DNA from: Coriobacteriia bacterium | GTDB lineage: Bacteria; Actinomycetota; Coriobacteriia; Anaerosomatales; JAENZW01 | Assembly: GCA_029858605.1 (NCBI GenBank) | Contig: JAOUET010000070.1 | Span: 1 to 8,691 of the forward strand | Reading direction: 5' to 3' | Length of the DNA: 8,691 bases | Part shown: positions 6,359-8,691 of the stretch, piece after piece | Layout: every line of letters starts with the position of its first letter | How positions within the stretch are numbered: the first letter of the stretch is position 1 | Translations under genes and position numbers: made by a program | Notes under the pieces: model-generated | Databases searched by the model: none | Told to the model about the DNA's origin: nothing | The model's input: the letters and a program-made list of their open reading frames with translations, nothing else

Positions 6359-7241
6359 GCCTTCTCAGCTCGTCGACGCTTTCCTCGCACACCTTGCGAA
6401 CGTTCGTGGCTACTCGCCTCACACGCTGCGGGCATACGCCACCGATCTGGGAGCGTACCTCCGCTGGGCGGAGCGTGCGAACGTTTCTCCGATCGAACTG
6501 AACCATCGTCAGCTGCGTGGCTATCTGGCCGAACTCGATCGAGCCCGCTACGCACGCCGCACCATCGCGCGACGACTGTCCTCATTGCGAGCCTTCTTCG
6601 CCTACCTCGTGCAAGAGGGAGTCATCGACTCCGATCCCGCGTCGGTTCTCGGCACGCCGAAGATTCCCCGCAGCCTGCCTCGTATCGCACCGTCCGAGGT
6701 GGTCGACAAGCTCCTGGACGCGCCGGAACCCGACACTCCTGAGGGCCTTCGCGATCGCGCGGTCCTCGAGCTTCTGTATGCAACCGGAATCCGAGTCGGC
6801 GAGCTCTCCGCCCTGGATATCGACGGAATCGATCTCGCAGGAGGCCAGGTGCGCGTCATGGGAAAGGGCTCGAAGGAGAGAATCGTGCCGCTTCACAAAC
6901 TCGCCGCAGAACGGCTGAGTCGATACGTGCGCGGCGGTCGCCCCGAGCTCGTTCGTGGGCCGAGTGATGCCCTCTTTCTCTCGACACGCGGCAACCGTCT
7001 CTCGACCGAGGCCGTCCGCCGCATGCTGAACCGTCACATGGATGCCGTGGGAGTCGCCCTGCACGTATCTCCTCACGTGCTTCGCCACACGTTCGCCACC
7101 CATCTTCTTGAAGGTGGTGCCGACCTTCGGAGCATTCAAGAGCTGCTCGGTCACGTTGCGCTGTCTACCACCCAGATTTATACTCACGTGGGCAGCAAGC
7201 GGCTCAAAGATGTCCATCGCGATGCACATCCGAGATCGTGA
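6351..7241 (+). CDS. xerC: Tyrosine recombinase XerC
   Basis: XerC, with XerD, resolves chromosome dimers at the dif site near the terminus. The 296-aa protein has an N-terminal SAM-like DNA-binding domain (about 5-92, including RGYSPHTLRAYATDL) and a C-terminal catalytic domain. The complete active site is visible: Arg148 in ATGIRVGEL, Lys172 in GKGSKER, His242 and Arg245 in HVLRHTFATHLLEGG, His268 in LLGHVAL, and the nucleophile Tyr277 in QIYTHV. ATG 6351 has GGAG (6340-6343) 7 nt upstream and overlaps the end of trmFO. Placement after trmFO is typical of chromosomal XerC and argues against a phage or transposon integrase, although XerC and XerD are hard to separate from sequence alone. Its 3' part contains promoter-like elements that could serve the sigma factor gene. 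Confidence 0.92.
   Translation: MLEPSQLVDAFLAHLANVRGYSPHTLRAYATDLGAYLRWAERANVSPIELNHRQLRGYLAELDRARYARRTIARRLSSLRAFFAYLVQEGVIDSDPASVLGTPKIPRSLPRIAPSEVVDKLLDAPEPDTPEGLRDRAVLELLYATGIRVGELSALDIDGIDLAGGQVRVMGKGSKERIVPLHKLAAERLSRYVRGGRPELVRGPSDALFLSTRGNRLSTEAVRRMLNRHMDAVGVALHVSPHVLRHTFATHLLEGGADLRSIQELLGHVALSTTQIYTHVGSKRLKDVHRDAHPRS
7156..7184 (+). promoter_or_regulatory. Possible internal promoter in xerC for the sigma factor gene
   Basis: TTGCGC (7156-7161) and TATACT (7179-7184) are separated by exactly 17 bp; the predicted start near 7191 gives a leader of about 80 nt for the gene at 7271. The -10 hexamer is the same as in the rplS promoter. However, it encodes part of the conserved xerC active-site motif (Ile-Tyr-Thr), and the -35 shares only TTG with consensus, so chance is possible. 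Confidence 0.33.
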
Positions 7242-7270
7242 AACCTAGCCGCTGGATTAGGGGCGAATCA

Positions 7271-8053
7271 ATGAAGCACGACCCTCGGCCGGACCTCTCC
7301 GACCTCTGGGCCCTGTTCAAAGACAACGATGATCAGGCTGCGCGGGAACAACTCATAATCAACTATTCTCCGCTGGTCAAGTATGTTGCTGGACGCCTTT
7401 CGTCCGGCCTGCCCCAGACTGTGGACACCGCAGATCTCATCAGCTACGGCATCTTCGGCCTCATCGACGCTATCGAGAAGTTCGATCCCGAGCGCGGCAT
7501 CAAGTTCGAGACCTACGCCATCGCCCGTATCAAAGGCGCGATCATCGACGAGCTGCGAGCCATGGACTGGGTCCCGCGTTCTGTACGCTCTCGCGCTCGT
7601 GAGGTCGAGCAGGCGTACGTGGCTCTCGAGACACGTCTCAGGCGTGTCCCGTCGGACGCCGAAGTGGCGAAGGAGCTCCGAATCTCCAAGAAGGACTTGC
7701 AGGATATCTTCACGAAGCTCTCCTATACGTCGGTGGTTTCATTCGAGGAGCTGTGGGTGGGCGGAGATCGCGAAGACCGCCCGAATGTGATGGGCAGCAT
7801 CCGAGACGAGACTGCCGAGGATCCGGTCGCCATCTTCGAGACTGCCGAGGTGAAGGACATCCTGGCAGGCGCCATAGAGAGGTTGCCGGAACGCGAACGC
7901 ATCGTGATCGCGCTGTACTACTACGAAGGCCTGACGCTCAAGGAGATCGGTCAGGTTCTGGGGGTAACAGAGTCGCGTGTGAGTCAGTTGCATACAAAGG
8001 CCGTACTTAGGCTTCGCGCCCGTCTCCACGCGGCTCAGAGCTTTGCCGGCTAG
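7271..8053 (+). CDS. whiG: RNA polymerase sigma factor, WhiG/FliA (sigma28) family
   Basis: This is a group 3 sigma factor that would direct RNA polymerase to sporulation-type (WhiG) or flagellar-type (FliA) promoters. The 260-aa product has region 2 (about 25-100, with SPLVKYVAGRL, GLIDAIEKFDPERGIKFETYAI and IDELRAMDWVPRSVR), region 3 (about 105-160) and region 4 (about 200-255, with LPERERIVIALYYYEGLTL and the helix-turn-helix KEIGQVLGVTESRVSQLHTKA). These blocks closely match my recollection of Streptomyces WhiG. ATG 7271 is favoured by AGGGG (7259-7263) 7 nt upstream; GTG 7238 overlaps the xerC stop but lacks a ribosome site. No flagellar or anti-sigma gene is visible here, so its regulon cannot be stated. 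A response regulator follows after 23 nt. Confidence 0.9.
   Translation: MKHDPRPDLSDLWALFKDNDDQAAREQLIINYSPLVKYVAGRLSSGLPQTVDTADLISYGIFGLIDAIEKFDPERGIKFETYAIARIKGAIIDELRAMDWVPRSVRSRAREVEQAYVALETRLRRVPSDAEVAKELRISKKDLQDIFTKLSYTSVVSFEELWVGGDREDRPNVMGSIRDETAEDPVAIFETAEVKDILAGAIERLPERERIVIALYYYEGLTLKEIGQVLGVTESRVSQLHTKAVLRLRARLHAAQSFAG
7807..7850 (+). repeat. Two 14-bp direct repeats, 30 bp apart, inside the sigma factor gene
   Basis: CGAGACTGCCGAGG occurs at 7807-7820 and again at 7837-7850, exactly ten codons apart and in the same frame. It encodes Glu-Thr-Ala-Glu at residues 180-183 and 190-193, in the linker between sigma regions 3 and 4. The linker length seems normal compared with Streptomyces WhiG, so a recent duplication is not required. 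Confidence 0.5.
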
Positions 8054-8061
8054 CGCCGGCA
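8044..8061 (+). other. GC-rich hairpin across the sigma factor stop codon
   Basis: TGCCGGC (8044-8050) and GCCGGCA (8055-8061) form a 7-bp, almost all G-C stem with the tetraloop TAGC, whose first three bases are the stop codon of the sigma factor gene. No T run follows, and the strong Shine-Dalgarno of the next gene begins 2 nt later at 8064. It may stabilise the 3' end of an mRNA segment or tune re-initiation on the response regulator, rather than end transcription. Confidence 0.4.
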
Positions 8062-8076
8062 CCGGGAGGAGCACCC

Positions 8077-8661
8077 ATGCCGCAGACCATTCTCGTCGTC
8101 GAGGACACAGACCTGCTCCGCAAGATCTATGCGGACAAGCTTGCGCAAGACGGCTACCGCGTGCTGTCCGCTTCGGACGGCCTCGAGGCGCTGAGCTACT
8201 TGCGTTCGGAAACGGTGGATCTAGTCCTGCTGGACCTCATCATGCCGAAGATGAGTGGCCTGGAGGCTCTTGAGGCCATAAAGGCCGACCCTCGCACGAG
8301 GGATATCCCCGTTCTGATTCTCAGCAATCTGGGGCAAGAGTCCGACATCGAACGCGGCCTTTCGCTCGGCGCGATCGACTATCTCATCAAGAACGAGGCG
8401 AAGCCTGCGGACGTCGCCGAGAAGATCCATCTCACCCTCGATCACATGGCGGGCCGCCAGCACGAGTCCGCAGCCTACCGCCTCGTCGTCAGAGACCGCG
8501 AAGGTGACGCCGACCGTTTCGTGGAAGACGTCGGACTCGTCCGACGCTTCTGGTGCCCCGCATGCGAGGTCGAGGTGAACCTCGAACTCCTCCCGAATCC
8601 CAAGCGGCAAGGGTGGTACGACACACACATCGTCTGCCCGATGTGCGGCAAGGAGTTCTAG
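8077..8661 (+). CDS. Response regulator receiver protein with C-terminal zinc ribbon
   Basis: The N-terminal receiver domain (residues 3 to about 125) has the full phosphorylation site: Glu9-Asp10 acidic pair, phospho-acceptor Asp53 in VLLDLIMP, Ser83 in LILSN, and Lys105 in YLIKNEAKP. A polar linker (about 126-158) leads to a small C-terminal module with CPAC (Cys160, Cys163) and CPMC (Cys187, Cys190), 23 residues apart. This looks like a treble-cysteine-pair zinc ribbon. There is no helix-turn-helix, GGDEF or other known output domain. ATG 8077 has a very strong GGGAGGAG (8064-8071) 5 nt upstream. It follows the sigma factor gene by 23 nt and is probably co-transcribed. No partner histidine kinase is in the window. 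The zinc ribbon may bind nucleic acid or a protein partner; its function is unknown to me. Confidence 0.85.
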   Translation: MPQTILVVEDTDLLRKIYADKLAQDGYRVLSASDGLEALSYLRSETVDLVLLDLIMPKMSGLEALEAIKADPRTRDIPVLILSNLGQESDIERGLSLGAIDYLIKNEAKPADVAEKIHLTLDHMAGRQHESAAYRLVVRDREGDADRFVEDVGLVRRFWCPACEVEVNLELLPNPKRQGWYDTHIVCPMCGKEF

Positions 8662-8691
8662 CCTCGACGAGGCCGTTTCCTCGGCTAGAGC
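8655..8691 (+). terminator. Possible terminator hairpin after the response regulator (cut by window end)
   Basis: GTTCTAGCC (8655-8663) can pair with GGCTAGAGC (8683-8691), nine pairs including one G-U. Inside it, GAGG (8669-8672) can pair with CCTC (8679-8682) around a 6-nt loop. The outer stem reaches the last base of the window, so any T run would lie outside. The stem includes the last codon and the stop of the response regulator gene. A competing small hairpin, GCCTC-GAC-GAGGC (8661-8673), uses some of the same bases. Confidence 0.4.

Noticed and set aside
6351..7241. Tyrosine recombinase as evidence of an integrated mobile element
   Set aside because: Length, motifs and location after trmFO fit housekeeping XerC; there are no attachment-site repeats or phage genes nearby.
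7988..8010. TTGCAT followed by TACTTA as a promoter for the response regulator
   Set aside because: The spacing is about 10 bp, too short for a sigma70 promoter, and both are coding for conserved sigma region 4.

Overview
The window is a GC-rich stretch of bacterial chromosome with ten genes, all on the + strand, packed with short gaps or overlaps. No gene-free stretch exceeds about 120 bp. In order they are: the 3' end of trmD, lepB, rplS, rnhB, a yraN (UPF0102) gene, comM, dprA, trmFO, xerC, a WhiG/FliA-family sigma factor, and a response regulator with a C-terminal zinc ribbon. Most are housekeeping genes in a conserved neighbourhood. I saw no insertion sequence, CRISPR array, tRNA, rRNA or prophage signature.

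Organism: the sigma factor most resembles actinobacterial WhiG. A run from trmD/rplS/lepB through rnhB-yraN-comM-dprA towards whiG is the order I remember from actinobacteria such as Streptomyces. The trmFO-xerC pair, in contrast, recalls the Firmicutes order dprA-topA-trmFO-xerC-hslVU. Having both suggests a deep-branching actinobacterial lineage (for example Coriobacteriia-like or a related uncultured class). This is inference from gene content and recalled synteny, not a phylogeny. TopA and hslVU are absent from the places they hold in the Firmicutes order.

Layout: 1-838 holds the end of trmD (tRNA m1G37 methylation) and lepB (signal peptide cleavage). A good sigma70-type promoter at 864-892 then drives rplS (ribosomal protein L19) and probably rnhB (RNase HII). 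At 2196-2235 a near-perfect inverted repeat covers both the ribosome binding site and start codon of yraN. From yraN the genes comM and dprA follow closely, a recombination/transformation set: ComM extends branch migration and DprA loads RecA on incoming single-stranded DNA. trmFO (folate-dependent tRNA m5U54) begins 7 nt after a TAGAAT box and lacks a Shine-Dalgarno sequence, so it may be leaderless. xerC (chromosome dimer resolution) overlaps trmFO by 8 nt. The sigma factor and the response regulator close the window, followed by an inverted repeat at the very edge that may be a terminator.

The parts least explained by known biology are the response regulator-zinc ribbon fusion beside the sigma factor, the hairpin over the yraN start, and the apparent leaderless start of trmFO.
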